From Tritrichomonas musculus (taxonomy: Eukaryota > Parabasalia > Tritrichomonadida > Tritrichomonadidae), in assembly GCA_039105265.1 (NCBI GenBank), contig JAPFFF010000017.1:1116001-1180000 (forward strand): a stretch of DNA of 64,000 nt, written 5' to 3'. Every line of letters starts with the position of its first letter. Within the stretch, counting starts at the first letter, position 1. The notes under the pieces are model-generated. The model made no database searches, was not told the DNA's origin, and saw only the letters and a list, made by a program, of their open reading frames with translations. Of the stretch, positions 39,801 through 47,693 are shown piece by piece. Made by a program: the position numbers and the translations under genes.

Positions 39801-40387
39801 CTCTTGCACATATAGAAACTAAAAGTTTTTCACCCACTGAACATCTCATAAAAGCATTCAAAGTTCTGACTGGCCACAAAGACGCCAAAGATTTGATTAA
39901 CAAAGATAAATTCTTTGATGACTTACCATCAATTTATGCATTTGCTAAAGGTTCAGCAACAATTAAAATAATGGTCAATATAATCGAAATTAAAGAAGGA
40001 GATGACTTGTTCGGACTCAAAGAAGGCAGCATGGCCCTGTCTTTATGTGAAGAACTCAGCAACTTCTTGAGCCAAGAATCAAACAAGGAATCCTACAGAG
40101 TGAAAATTTGGAACAAAATAGAAAATACGCCAAAAAGTGATTCCAAACCTGACTACTCAAAAATCTTAAATGTTTTGATTCCTCTCTTTGAGGAATATGA
40201 TAAAAGTGTGCTTGACGAACACCTGTTCTTCTCCACAGAAGGTTGGAAAGACAAAGAAACTTTACCAGAAAATTTGGAAGGAATTGAAGCTGCAGCATAC
40301 TTCCTCAAAACATACAAAGTACAGAAATCAACTCTCTTCGACACGATTAAGTCGAGGATCGTTGTTCCTACCAAAGATTCACAATAA
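30869..40387 (+). CDS. Giant RNF213/mysterin-like AAA+ ATPase (3172 aa)
   Basis: A single uninterrupted frame gives a 3172-residue protein with a dynein-like AAA+ core. An early degenerate P-loop AGIGKTYH lies near residue 440. The first canonical unit has Walker A GDTGCGKTS near 951 and Walker B IIIFLDELN near 1024. The second has Walker A GMPGTSKSK near 1380 and Walker B AIVILEEVG near 1452, with NRGFLVCAGLPTDDE after it. A later unit shows YPLIDRLDHVF near 1843. A helical stretch of about 1200 residues follows. Two adjacent active units are characteristic of RNF213, a ubiquitin ligase acting on lipid droplets and pathogens in animals. The C-terminus shows no Cys/His-rich RING or RZ finger, so ligase activity is not supported. 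It could be an ancestral or reduced relative. Confidence 0.82.
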   Translation: MTSSQDIFGDKKIEIDQFINYICKIATEFDSKWTVTPETYSVTIKDAIERTFSKSELESFEQQIMYLTSLSHNEEVKKNKNVFEGFLKIIQNIRKKHRICNIPLCFVHNPFFYGEQNKLSEPEIKTDDNDFLFKDAEDDIEINPAINVFNFGIKDYYLFGKSILEGSGKDQQSEALSVLFNIVTGGLLDEIFLKQFRENELMEMKSFDPIKIGRCLVNKMYERSINKQFEFRDFEDYSKMSTGSMNKLSEFLQHFSKECSLLIANVPKPSHIYHVIQPAYIILESNKAKGKKPVVPKLKCPREYIIFCTENKNFQQSLNKLMNCNENATYFIIHPENLKLDEMQSLKSFILARKTQDIKTQNSDDVKDKTRKNNFIQKIPNVIIITALPTSFFAIDEDSKKNMPPSLEFEEEDIKEFATFNAKWRTFSKVNNDVFLISSKLAGIGKTYHINEIINKAKKIKIKNDSGDIIKKEITKEQIYFDITTEELPDKIKNIDLIHVSISPELFRNNFQLMDQFYLLIQYGYFIFQNGSHISYSLNFDIKPTFLIEIPKLEDGNSLTHFYDFPIAPTNNDKPEGSTFLESSNSSIYSIITEEFKDVTNKENFKDGLFDLSTSDNEIQIGKNVRSLMELIFNNCNEINNCKELIKKSQNLFFSGGKYKDGEYIDDNRIISKVGKMIEDYSKLIIEQGNDDYTKRILFLLTIRTILYVWHFTPKNSKNLMLLVPQRIITNSAFKQENGWIIVSFLSKHDQIEGWSTENTQTNEFKSDIAFDQIIKNKFKDNAAIHILTDESENADNDLTLQTRFFKTILLFLPEIEFENDSANPLQVALILLLLFSDMNHYPDKYFSDIITFFMNQNYTDEDLQKKLHNLDECFKWSEIDKLLHEYFKTHSNVQIEKVNNINKLIIQMKSELSKHENIWNIIKISFSKTYFCRFIEIILKIYYQHFSILQGDTGCGKTSVVNLLNDVLTLAKSDLKTSKQVVNWSFFMIDFHGNFTQKDFMARINKIEYEKSTLNRDNYGNEKIIIFLDELNTSPAYYYVIDQILNKTSKFFSYIAAINAKDTIDKIKQELSRVGIRQKINLQLSDVKLFSSLGNVTGSLTYDDTNFYTYNVKEDQESVKSSIIKADPQEFDEFGEQANSSKYLPDEEKIAIRSIITKILLQWENIKYTDYRNVVEIMSSLIYKIFVSVRTFMGLRAVFSYRDVHRCITIFTYVFDFICKLIQKESSDNIFKEEYRKKITSISIVVSIYISLISRFSREKITLNKEIEKQFDVVKEFQKSDTFSMYELILKHIQNSKDLFENCKLIYFNNWEQVTILFAYAKCMKYINFVKENDIYPLPSLMLHLLILSLTISASFHDIKENENGAESTGSSSFFTCLIIGMPGTSKSKAVEIYKSYHMNKKNKKHDYFITTYLCSRTSDSNSLLSQFLNGARFLNDNNVVIGQTQVASKKAIVILEEVGLANYNPSRPLKILHPLCDKGVEITKDGSTKYCKIIPVQLSNYAIDFANMNRGFLVCAGLPTDDELSTSISFGKILDQLETKEAFSQILINLMCDDKIKLEDEKLDSYNDSINFLLNHIDLFDDDEEQLNKQKEEFGNLKTYYGEVLKTLWEVTKNGKRPSFFPMRPLFKLISLFDNFKKYKPVNSDERFTSLSFLLNSFSLEEDIIQKSVYSNDEMINNMLKPLGLEKKFKCQINPLQLYHSFGQSNSNRKALLIRTKDYEAFRYLTILSTQEMFDNVITIDNFVPFEFQDVGKDCQTKFDELFKYLCPENDDDKIYTFVSIGNDPFSDYIIDILNVINQENQCPTAILQGFPVYLPSFPSNIKFVFIINNSDVYNDDLKNPVPYPLIDRLDHVFLDKDILVKNSDYLLETTTSNPDKVKILLGLDKPKKGKKEISFSLKQDYLLAYRKSDFEYLKDALMVKKETEAQSILNDHFKDTSIKSLNDLLVKMEKVPEDSQFAAVVFTRTPFYEDFDFKNKSKFAIIYDDHNTLREKLIDTHHRKSILIRSDIFNLPDENTLNNALSVVDSLNYKIFLNYNYESNEEEEEEAEDKENEFEEAGDQKYIVVFHINENQIPKSFDSSITFPVVWIASLPQNSDENQPLIQEICSATLLGQVPPESPIMKRAYERIGNDIKEKFSDKQKKNINPIFTSGVKLSKGTYKMNDIIIELEKWKKTQETGKGQVKVTFSELKEIIVGKLKQIDDSKKKNDLKKIEEKENELNKLNLEIEFFNNVSGLVDDSISSSFYVILKYLSSITLNKAKKEKINVFVHQAFEYVPKLGKILPITYDTFGSKNTSKEVNASSPSLVFYNILKQFFIVDIYYNSLNLMKKLLDNLCEENISDVFKYINDNYYNYDQNLPYNNDDDNDDKSKKLSVEDFDEFFNTRGLINDKKDAKAAFEFIQSKKNGKRPNLIDTEIKVNNIRNNMNNGKWSDLQYKQILLSDCYYNFMDSQKEINLKPHPCLIYHHFVKVPEFSFINYEKERAITKEESDNKIFENVLIPWILNFFLYGTFNDCDESGKINNYKNLTKFIDCGIDFDNIFESRINNSEEICHFAYDCLFSEFCKKNKPIEKITEFEYSNYINDFPTLFNIKEDHSDKFNAMIKHSQPEKAVFSKEINNTDYDYMSEESKNIIKDKFKEIKEIEDVIVIYKDWKSTSYDMLGNSSLFENIRSKLFKQSDNIDDQFGNWFLNTKVTLITRQVYEVCKAIKNGDENQIKGEFNILKSILNPWNDDDCYLRSFWKSYVESDPPFTDHYKFDKYINEKLVIKDIINNCQPYYICKFEEGDNSDPPVMTEKTCIIARNVGVKTYFIERYLYSMTMFKNSSDDKIKIINQIFDFMTNLPFVHCTKHIYVLAGFINEILRDFRDQMNLLFLILETSENCVDLLNYDKFKPIINDNNRTESPEILEEALKAADSFNKGTNAPSKLKSYINRLIEINNKTILIPEKSKPNIQKFRIITKGELHTNVSLMNTILPALAHIETKSFSPTEHLIKAFKVLTGHKDAKDLINKDKFFDDLPSIYAFAKGSATIKIMVNIIEIKEGDDLFGLKEGSMALSLCEELSNFLSQESNKESYRVKIWNKIENTPKSDSKPDYSKILNVLIPLFEEYDKSVLDEHLFFSTEGWKDKETLPENLEGIEAAAYFLKTYKVQKSTLFDTIKSRIVVPTKDSQ

Positions 40388-41517
40388 TTTTTTTTTCATA
40401 TAGAAGTAATATGATTTCTTTAAAAATAACTTAATCAATTTTTTTTTTTTTTTTTAATAAATACTTATTCTCCTTTTTTTTCTTCTTCTTCTTCTTTGAA
40501 TTAAATAAAAATTCTGAATAAAAACTACTTTTATGACTGCACTTGCCCATTATTAATAATGGAAAATTTATTTATTATTAATATTTGAATCTTTTATTTT
40601 TTATAAAAATAAATAATATAAGTTAATTATAAAATATAGTATTGTTAATTTATTTCAAAGATATTGATGAAATACTAATTTACTTTTTCATAGAAAATTG
40701 AAAGATTGTATTGAAATCGTAATTCATTATAATTGACTTGTTCCCTGAAAATTTTCTTACCAAATTCAATTAATGAATTGAAATTTCAATATAATCTTTC
40801 AATTTCTTTTTTTTTTTTGAAAATTGCGAAAATAAAGATTTCTAAATTGATATCTCTTTGTTAATCCATTTAAAAGCATTATTCTCATAATATGATTCTG
40901 ATAAAAAAAAATTCCTTTTGGATTTCATAATAAAATGCGATCACGAAATATATTGAAAACTTGTATTTATTTAATTTGATAAAGTAAAAATGTCGTAAGA
41001 CTCCCAATGGCGATACATTTAATAAAATAATAAATAATATAAAATTATATATATATTATAAAAAGATTTGAGTTTTTTGGATATGATAATTAGCGGAATT
41101 TGATAGCAATTTATAGATCAAATATATGTGAAAATAAAATGTTTTGGTAATATTGATGGTAAATATTATTGCTAAATATTTAACAATAAATAATCAGAGT
41201 GATTTGTTCTTTAAAAGCCTTAAATAATCAAATATAAAGATACTTTAACAGTAAAAAGAGCATATCAATTAAATGCTTAGCTCATTGAAAAACCAATAAA
41301 AAGAAAAAGATAGATTTTCGATGTGAAATTTAAATAAACTGAGTTGAATTAAGTATACAAAAACCAAACATTCAAATTTTCTATTGATTTCTGAATATTG
41401 TAATTTAAAGATTTATTATAAATTTAAAGAAAAACCGACATTCAATTATTCAATTATTTTCATAAAATTTTTTCAAAAAGTTTTTTCTTTTATAAAATCT
41501 GATATTTAATATAGTGT
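40388..41517. other. AT-rich intergenic region
   Basis: No gene is seen. The region holds poly-T tracts, a TTCTTCTTCTTC microsatellite near 40480, a foldback at 40695..40805 and AT runs. It includes the 3' end signal of the upstream gene and the promoter of the kinase gene. Confidence 0.6.
40695..40805. repeat. Foldback element, ~40-bp arms
   Basis: The left arm starts AAATTGAAAGATTGTATTGA. The right arm, read inverted, starts AAATTGAAAGATTATATTGA. Imperfect pairing continues for about 40 bases. It is probably a tiny MITE; flanks show no clear duplication. Confidence 0.6.
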
Positions 41518-44022
41518 ATGACTGAATCTTCACTTGGACGCCTTTCAAGCGAACTTTCTGCATATCAAATCAATTTAGATGATTTTGAAATAGGCAGAGA
41601 GATTGGGCATGGTGGATTTTCACAAGTTTATATTGGAATTAATACTATTACAGGAAAATTATGCGCCATTAAAATTCTAAACGCGAAAGTTTTACATGAA
41701 GATACGTTTATGGTTTATGAAAGAGAAATACGAATTCTAGCAAATGGCCGAAATCTTTTTCTATTACGTTTTGTTGGATTTACCACAAGCCATCCTTATA
41801 CGATTGTTACAGAATATGCATCGCAAGGTAGTTTGTATAATGCAATTCACAATAAAGCCGGTTCTCCTATCTTAAATGGAACACAAAAAACGATTATTGC
41901 AATGGGAATTGCATATGGAATGCATCGACTCCATAAAATACGAGTTATTCATAGAGATCTAAAATCATTAAATGTTCTTCTCGATGAAAATTGCCTTCCA
42001 AAAATTTGTGATTTTGGTTTATCTAGGTATATTGACAATCCAGATACTTATCTTACAGTTGATATAGGAACACCACATTGGATGGCCCCAGAATTGTTTA
42101 CATCTCACGATTATACAAACAAGGTCGACGTTTATTCGTATGGAATAATTTTATGGGAACTTTTAACTGGGACTTATCCTTTTCGAGGCTATAATTCTGT
42201 TCAAATTGCATATGCTGTTTGTAAGGAAGATGAAAGACCAGAAATTCCTCGTTATTGCGGAAACTCTTTAACGCCAGATGATTTGAAAAAATTAATTGAA
42301 CAATGTTGGGACAAAAATCCAAATACGAGACCACCTTTTATTTCAATTTATAAAAAATTTGCAAATCATGAAATTTATTTTCCTGATACAGATGAAAGCG
42401 CAGTTACTCAAATAGTTAATATGATTAAACAAGATAAGGAGCAGTTTAAGTTTGGCCCAATTTCAATGCTGCCTAATACTCCAACAAGTAGTCGAAGCAG
42501 CCTATCATCGAATTTACCAAATACTCCTACATCATCATTAAATAGTACTAAACGATATCACCTAAGCGAACAATATAAAGCACCATCATCAAACTTTCCT
42601 GAATTTCAAGCAAGTTATGATTTTAGCGCACTCTCAAATGTTAATTCGCCAAATTTTATTAGCAAATTAGACGAATTTGAACAAACATTAAAACCATCAC
42701 AAGCCGAATTTTTTTTCAACGCCATCAAACCTCATTTTCACACTGATAACAAAGAAGCACTTAAAAAGATTCTTAGCGTTACAGCTGATCTCATCAACAA
42801 AATTCCAAATTGCTATTCATGCTTTTTACAAATTCATCTAGCAGACCAACTTCCGTTTAATACAGAAGGAATGAACGATCAAATTTATAGAATACTAACA
42901 ACTATTTTTATGAAGACGCCTTCACAAATATCAAAAAATATCATAGATGAACTACCAAAAATGAGTATATCGGATCCTCTTTATGTACTTCATCTTATTA
43001 ATATATACACTTGCATGCATCCACCAATGCAGTTTTTTTGGGATGCTGCTGATATTCTTATCCTTCATCAAGATAATTTTCTTCAGAACAACGCAACGAT
43101 TTATCTTTTAAAACTTTATTTTACACTAATTCAACTTTTCGAAAGTTATCGGAAAAATAGACAAAACCATATAGGAAGAGTTTGTATCAAGATAGCTACA
43201 ACTCATAACGGAGAAGCTGTTAATATTGCATATCAGTTTCTTTGTTTTCTTCTCTCCAAAAAAGATTTTCAACTTGACGTAATGAAAGAGAGCCAGTTTA
43301 TCGATGCTCTAATTCGTCATATAAGCCGACCAGAAGATGCTGATTACGCTCTTTCATTTTTAATCCGTCTTCCTTATAAATTAAATTATATTGGAATGAT
43401 TCCGCCAATTTCTATTTTCGCTTCGCGCTCTAAAGTAGCCACAGCTATATTAATTGAATATGTTGAGAACGAAGCAATGGCATTAAAATTATTAGACACT
43501 ATAGATATACTCCAACCACTTCCGACAATAGAGTATTCATTTCGTTTAATGTTAACAATTTTAAGATTTCAATCAGTCATCGATAAAATTTCAAATTTCG
43601 ACTATTTGACATCTTTTCTTGTCAGCGCATTAACCATGAATAATGTTAACATTATTAATGCATCGGTGACCATTGAGATGTGCCTCCTTTCTCGGATATC
43701 TGAGCCTAGTCGCCAAAAATATAGAGCAACTTTTTACTCAAGCGACTTCTTAGATAAGTTATTTACGGCACTATTAAAACATGAAAATCTAAATTCTTGG
43801 AATCTATCTTTGAAATTAGTTAATATTCTTATCAAACAACCATACGATAAATATATATTAAAAGTTGTACCATTTATAGAAAAAGTAATTTCAGAATCAT
43901 TATTTGGTAAAGACACTGCTCTACTAATTCTTCAATCTTTATATAGAAGTGATGATGTTAGAATATATATTAAGAATGCATCTAATGAATTCCCTCATTG
44001 TTTTAATCAATTACAAACATAA
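41518..44022 (+). CDS. TKL-family protein kinase with long helical C-terminus (834 aa)
   Basis: The kinase domain covers about residues 20-285. The Gly loop is GHGGFSQVY, the VAIK-type Lys is in CAIKIL, and the catalytic loop is HRDLKSLN near 143. DFGLS is near 164, the activation-segment end is GTPHWMAPE near 188, and DVYSYGIILWELLTG follows. All residues needed for catalysis are present. HRDLKSLN and DVYSYGIILWE place it in the tyrosine-kinase-like group, which is strongly expanded in trichomonads. Residues 310-360 are Ser/Thr/Pro/Asn-rich (LPNTPTSS repeated). The remaining 470 residues are helical, with an ARM/HEAT-like look, and probably bind partners. It is likely a cytosolic signalling kinase. 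Confidence 0.9.
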   Translation: MTESSLGRLSSELSAYQINLDDFEIGREIGHGGFSQVYIGINTITGKLCAIKILNAKVLHEDTFMVYEREIRILANGRNLFLLRFVGFTTSHPYTIVTEYASQGSLYNAIHNKAGSPILNGTQKTIIAMGIAYGMHRLHKIRVIHRDLKSLNVLLDENCLPKICDFGLSRYIDNPDTYLTVDIGTPHWMAPELFTSHDYTNKVDVYSYGIILWELLTGTYPFRGYNSVQIAYAVCKEDERPEIPRYCGNSLTPDDLKKLIEQCWDKNPNTRPPFISIYKKFANHEIYFPDTDESAVTQIVNMIKQDKEQFKFGPISMLPNTPTSSRSSLSSNLPNTPTSSLNSTKRYHLSEQYKAPSSNFPEFQASYDFSALSNVNSPNFISKLDEFEQTLKPSQAEFFFNAIKPHFHTDNKEALKKILSVTADLINKIPNCYSCFLQIHLADQLPFNTEGMNDQIYRILTTIFMKTPSQISKNIIDELPKMSISDPLYVLHLINIYTCMHPPMQFFWDAADILILHQDNFLQNNATIYLLKLYFTLIQLFESYRKNRQNHIGRVCIKIATTHNGEAVNIAYQFLCFLLSKKDFQLDVMKESQFIDALIRHISRPEDADYALSFLIRLPYKLNYIGMIPPISIFASRSKVATAILIEYVENEAMALKLLDTIDILQPLPTIEYSFRLMLTILRFQSVIDKISNFDYLTSFLVSALTMNNVNIINASVTIEMCLLSRISEPSRQKYRATFYSSDFLDKLFTALLKHENLNSWNLSLKLVNILIKQPYDKYILKVVPFIEKVISESLFGKDTALLILQSLYRSDDVRIYIKNASNEFPHCFNQLQT

Positions 44023-44147
44023 TTGATGTATGAATCTAGAAGTTATATTATATTATATTTATGTTATTATTATTGTAATTATTTATTATTTGTTTTTATT
44101 TAAATATTATACAACCATTGCCAATTTCTTTTTTAATTTGATTTTAA

Positions 44148-44502
44148 GGGCGTACGTCCCAAAAATGTTGTAAAATTGTCAATATTGAATAAACTCATAG
44201 AATACATGTTTCAATACTTCCAAATTATGAAAAAGTTTAGGTCAAAAATGATGATATTTGTCCTAAACGATCAAAAAATAATTTTTTTTTTGACCGATAA
44301 AATTTTACAAAATATAATTTTGAATTAAAAAAGAAAAAAAATGCATTAAAATATTTTTTTTAATATATAATCAATCTATGAATAATAAGCATTTTATTTC
44401 CTCAAAAATATAATTGATTTTTCGACTTTTTTCACTCCAAAAAAGATCAAAAATATTTGAAAAAACTCATTGAATTCTGAGCATTGAATTGGATGTACGC
44501 CC
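44148..44502. mobile_element. MITE with TTAA target duplication
   Basis: The element is 355 bp. Inverted tips GGGCGTACGTCC (left) and GGATGTACGCCC (right) are each followed on the outside by TTAA (44144..44147 and 44503..44506). TTAA duplications suggest a piggyBac-like source; a TA duplication of a mariner-like element with longer ends would also fit. There is no coding capacity. A diverged copy lies at 30335..30680. It sits in the gap between the 3' ends of two convergent genes. Confidence 0.8.
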
Positions 44503-44538
44503 TTAAAAAAAAAAAAAAAAAATTAAGAAGGCTTACTT

Positions 44539-45912
44539 TTACTCCTTACCTTGGAATTCATTAGAGAATTGTGTATGAGGACCAGTCACTGCACACATGA
44601 ACATTGCAAAAACAAAAATCATTGAAGCCTTTAAGTAGCTTTCGATTGTGAAAGTTGATTTAGATGTTTGGGTAAATGTCATTGCAGTTGTTCCATTCTT
44701 TAAGAAAAGGTTGCATGGGTGGCTTTCATCTAATACTTTAAGAGTTCCAAAAATCTTTTCTTTAGGTAGCTTCTTAAGACCAGTAAGTAATAAACGATCA
44801 TTGTTGATGTAAAAAATGGCATGGAGTGTCATGTAACCAGTGTCAGCATCTCTAAAGAACTTAACTTCATGCTCTTTTCCATCAGTTCTAACAATGTTAA
44901 GAAAACTATAGCGTTGAATATCACCAGCACTTTGTTCAATTTGCTTGAAGTGAGCATCAACTCCAATATTTAGAACAATACTTCCTGTCCTTGTTTTGGC
45001 AGTTGCAACAACTTGTCCATTTTGCAATAATGAATATCTATTGCATTTAATTAATTTCTTCTCGACTTGAACTTCATAAATAGTTGGTGTTGGTGTGTAG
45101 TATGGCATTGGGTCAGCAAGGCCATCAGAGCCAGTATTTTGGGAGCTGTTGAAACTTTGATACTGATCTGGAATTTGGCTTTGGTCTGGCATTTGATTTG
45201 GATTTTGGTCTGGGATTTGATTTTGATCTGGAAACTGGCTTGAATCTTGGTATGGAAACTGGCTTTGATCTGTAAATCCGGAACTTTGTTCTTGGATTAT
45301 ACCTGAGCTCTGTGGTGGCATCTCGCCATAAGTTTGATTTATCTCTTGACCATAGGATGGTTGACTTTCTGTGAATGTTTGGTTTACTGGAATGCTTGCT
45401 TGGTTTGAATCGTATTGATTTTGATATGAGCTTTCAAAAGAATAGTTTGTGCTTTGGTTATAATTTGTTGTAGAATTATCAGCACCGTTGTTCAGCCATT
45501 CAAAATCATCGTAGGCTTGGTTAATTGATCTTCTGTTTTCAAAAATAATGCTTCCAGCTAGATTAGCATTGATGTTGCCAATATAACTAGATACAACGGG
45601 TTCTGCATAAAATAAACGTGCAAGAACAGCAATATCATTTATGCATTCAGGTGGAATAGTAACTTGTTGGTTTTGGCAGATTGAACAGAAAAGATCAACA
45701 CTTTGAGGTTGGAAGTTACCATTGATTGTGACTTGGGAAAAGCCAGAATAGCCAGGGTGAAATATATCCCTAAACCTTTGTGAGTTATAACAAAATATGA
45801 ATGGATCAACCATGTAGGTGATGCCATTATAAACGATTGGGAAATCAGCAAAAGTCATTGCAATAGTTTGATTATTTTTCAATACATTGATAACCGTCAG
45901 TATTGATTTCAT
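44539..45912 (-). CDS. BTB-like and tubby-like domain protein (457 aa)
   Basis: Residues about 10-120 look like a divergent BTB/POZ domain (DFPIVYNGITYMVDPFIFCYNSQRF, VTINGNFQPQSVDLFCSIC). A Gln/Ser/Pro/Asn-rich linker follows (about 150-290) with short DQxQxPDQ repeats. The C-terminal 170 residues (YEVQVEKKLIKCNRYSLLQNG, YSFLNIVRTDGKEHEV, KIFGTLKVL) form a beta-rich domain. They end in a hydrophobic helix near the C-terminus (KASMIFVFAMFMC), similar in layout to tubby-like or LURP-one-like barrels. Both domain calls are pattern-based. Similar BTB plus disordered linker proteins are common in trichomonads. The function is unknown; membrane or phosphoinositide binding is possible. Confidence 0.6.
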   Translation of the reverse strand: MKSILTVINVLKNNQTIAMTFADFPIVYNGITYMVDPFIFCYNSQRFRDIFHPGYSGFSQVTINGNFQPQSVDLFCSICQNQQVTIPPECINDIAVLARLFYAEPVVSSYIGNINANLAGSIIFENRRSINQAYDDFEWLNNGADNSTTNYNQSTNYSFESSYQNQYDSNQASIPVNQTFTESQPSYGQEINQTYGEMPPQSSGIIQEQSSGFTDQSQFPYQDSSQFPDQNQIPDQNPNQMPDQSQIPDQYQSFNSSQNTGSDGLADPMPYYTPTPTIYEVQVEKKLIKCNRYSLLQNGQVVATAKTRTGSIVLNIGVDAHFKQIEQSAGDIQRYSFLNIVRTDGKEHEVKFFRDADTGYMTLHAIFYINNDRLLLTGLKKLPKEKIFGTLKVLDESHPCNLFLKNGTTAMTFTQTSKSTFTIESYLKASMIFVFAMFMCAVTGPHTQFSNEFQGKE

Positions 45913-46224
45913 TAAAAATAAATTTATAATACTTGAATAAATTTATTAATAACTTCCAAATATAAATATTACATTATTGACTAAATAAAATAACAAATAA
46001 AATATAAAAATAATAAGTCAACAAAAGCTTTTTTAATGAAGATAATTATATTTTTACTTTTAATAAAAATAAAGCATTTAAAAAGTTTTTTTTTTTTTTT
46101 TTTGAATGTAAATTATATTCTAATTATTCATATCTTTTTTTTGTAATTTTATATTACCTATTTGATAATGCTTAATATATGGTTTATATTTCAATTTTTT
46201 ATGAATTAAATATAATATAAAAAA
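45913..46224. other. AT-rich divergent promoter region
   Basis: No gene is seen in these 312 bases between two divergently transcribed genes. The region contains a 22-base T tract near 46087 and must hold both promoters. No motif stands out. Confidence 0.5.
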
Positions 46225-47430
46225 ATGAAACATGATAAAAATGTAAATGATATTTGCTTTTCTTTTTGGCAAACTCTGGATTCTATTCAATTAGTTCCAC
46301 CAAATTTTTGGAAACTTGATCTTCATGATGTTATTTGCTTTTCTTTTATGCTCATAACAACAATTATTGTTTGGATAGCAGTTTCATATCAACATAATTT
46401 CAAGACAATTCTTTTTTACTGGGATGGACCAAACTATTTATATGCAGGTGCCACCTTGTATAATATTCCTCCAAATAATCCTTGGACAACTTTTTTTAAC
46501 TATCCTCCTTCTTATTTTGCATGTCATTTACCAGGTTATCCCATCCTCATCAGAATTTGCTCATATTTATTTTTCAAAAACTATTTGTATGGATTTTATT
46601 TGTCAATCATTGTTTCTGGATTTTTACTCTGTTACAGTTTCCGAAGATTGATGATTATTACAAAATGCGTTTCTAATCCAACATTTACGACTATTCTTCT
46701 TAGCTTTTTTCCAACTCGATTAATTATTTATCATTCAGTTGGTGCGAGTGAACCACTATTTATGACATTTGTTTGCTTATCATTAATATTTTATCGAACT
46801 AATAATTATTTTAAAATGATGCTTTCTGTTTGGCTTGCTTGTTTTACTCGAATTGAAGGAATGTCAGTTGGATTTACAATAGGTGTTTGTTATTTATTAA
46901 GATTTCGTATTATTCGAGCTTTTGGAATGTTTTTGACATTTGTTGCTCCAGCTTTACTTGTTCTAATGCATAAATACCGATTCAATGATCCACTTGCTTA
47001 TATTCATTTCAATCAAAATTCACAGCAATTAATAAGATGGCCTCCTTTTGCAGATTTATTGACAAAGCAAATAACAAGTGATGATTTTTATGACAGTTCT
47101 TTTACATGCTTTTATATAATTTTATTAGTTGGAAATTTGTTTGTTTTTCCAAAATCAATTCCAATTGGAATTTTTTCTTTTTGTTTCATAATTTATGTTT
47201 CATTACTCTTTCATATTGATATTTATAGATATGCTATCCCAGCAAGCATTTTTTCTTTTTTAGTTGGATTTGATGAGCTATTATCAAGTGATAATGGAAA
47301 AAGAGCATTGCTCTTATTTTCTCCTTTTTATATGATAATTACTATCTTTTATTGTTCAGGACAAATAGGTTCCAATGTTGCTTGGCCTCAATTCATTTCA
47401 TATATGTTTAAGTCAATTAACTCATTATAA
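46225..47430 (+). CDS. Multi-pass GT-C glycosyltransferase-like protein (PIG-V-like, 401 aa)
   Basis: About eight to ten hydrophobic helices run from residue 30 onward. The first luminal loop carries YWDGPNYLY, an acidic motif in the position typical of GT-C dolichol-phosphate-sugar transferases, followed by HLPGYPILIRI. Later motifs are GASEPLFMTF and CFTRIEGMSVG, reminiscent of the RxxG segment of PIG-V and related mannosyltransferases. The protein would sit in the ER membrane with the acidic loop inside the lumen and transfer mannose or a similar sugar. The exact acceptor (GPI precursor, N-glycan or other) cannot be told from sequence. Confidence 0.7.
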   Translation: MKHDKNVNDICFSFWQTLDSIQLVPPNFWKLDLHDVICFSFMLITTIIVWIAVSYQHNFKTILFYWDGPNYLYAGATLYNIPPNNPWTTFFNYPPSYFACHLPGYPILIRICSYLFFKNYLYGFYLSIIVSGFLLCYSFRRLMIITKCVSNPTFTTILLSFFPTRLIIYHSVGASEPLFMTFVCLSLIFYRTNNYFKMMLSVWLACFTRIEGMSVGFTIGVCYLLRFRIIRAFGMFLTFVAPALLVLMHKYRFNDPLAYIHFNQNSQQLIRWPPFADLLTKQITSDDFYDSSFTCFYIILLVGNLFVFPKSIPIGIFSFCFIIYVSLLFHIDIYRYAIPASIFSFLVGFDELLSSDNGKRALLLFSPFYMIITIFYCSGQIGSNVAWPQFISYMFKSINSL

Positions 47431-47693
47431 GAAAATGAACTTTATATAAAATGTTTCTATTTTTAAGATTTTGTTTTTCTATTGTTTCTAATTATTTATT
47501 AATATAATATATATGTATAATTAAATTTCATTTGTCGGATTCACAAAGATTGTTCTCATTGCATGAAATAGCATTTTTATTCATTAATAATACATTACTT
47601 AATAATCTGATGACTAAGAGAATATGATTTTGGCTTTCAAAATATAATTCTGAAGCTATCAAAATTCTATTATTGAAAAAGTTATCAAAATTT

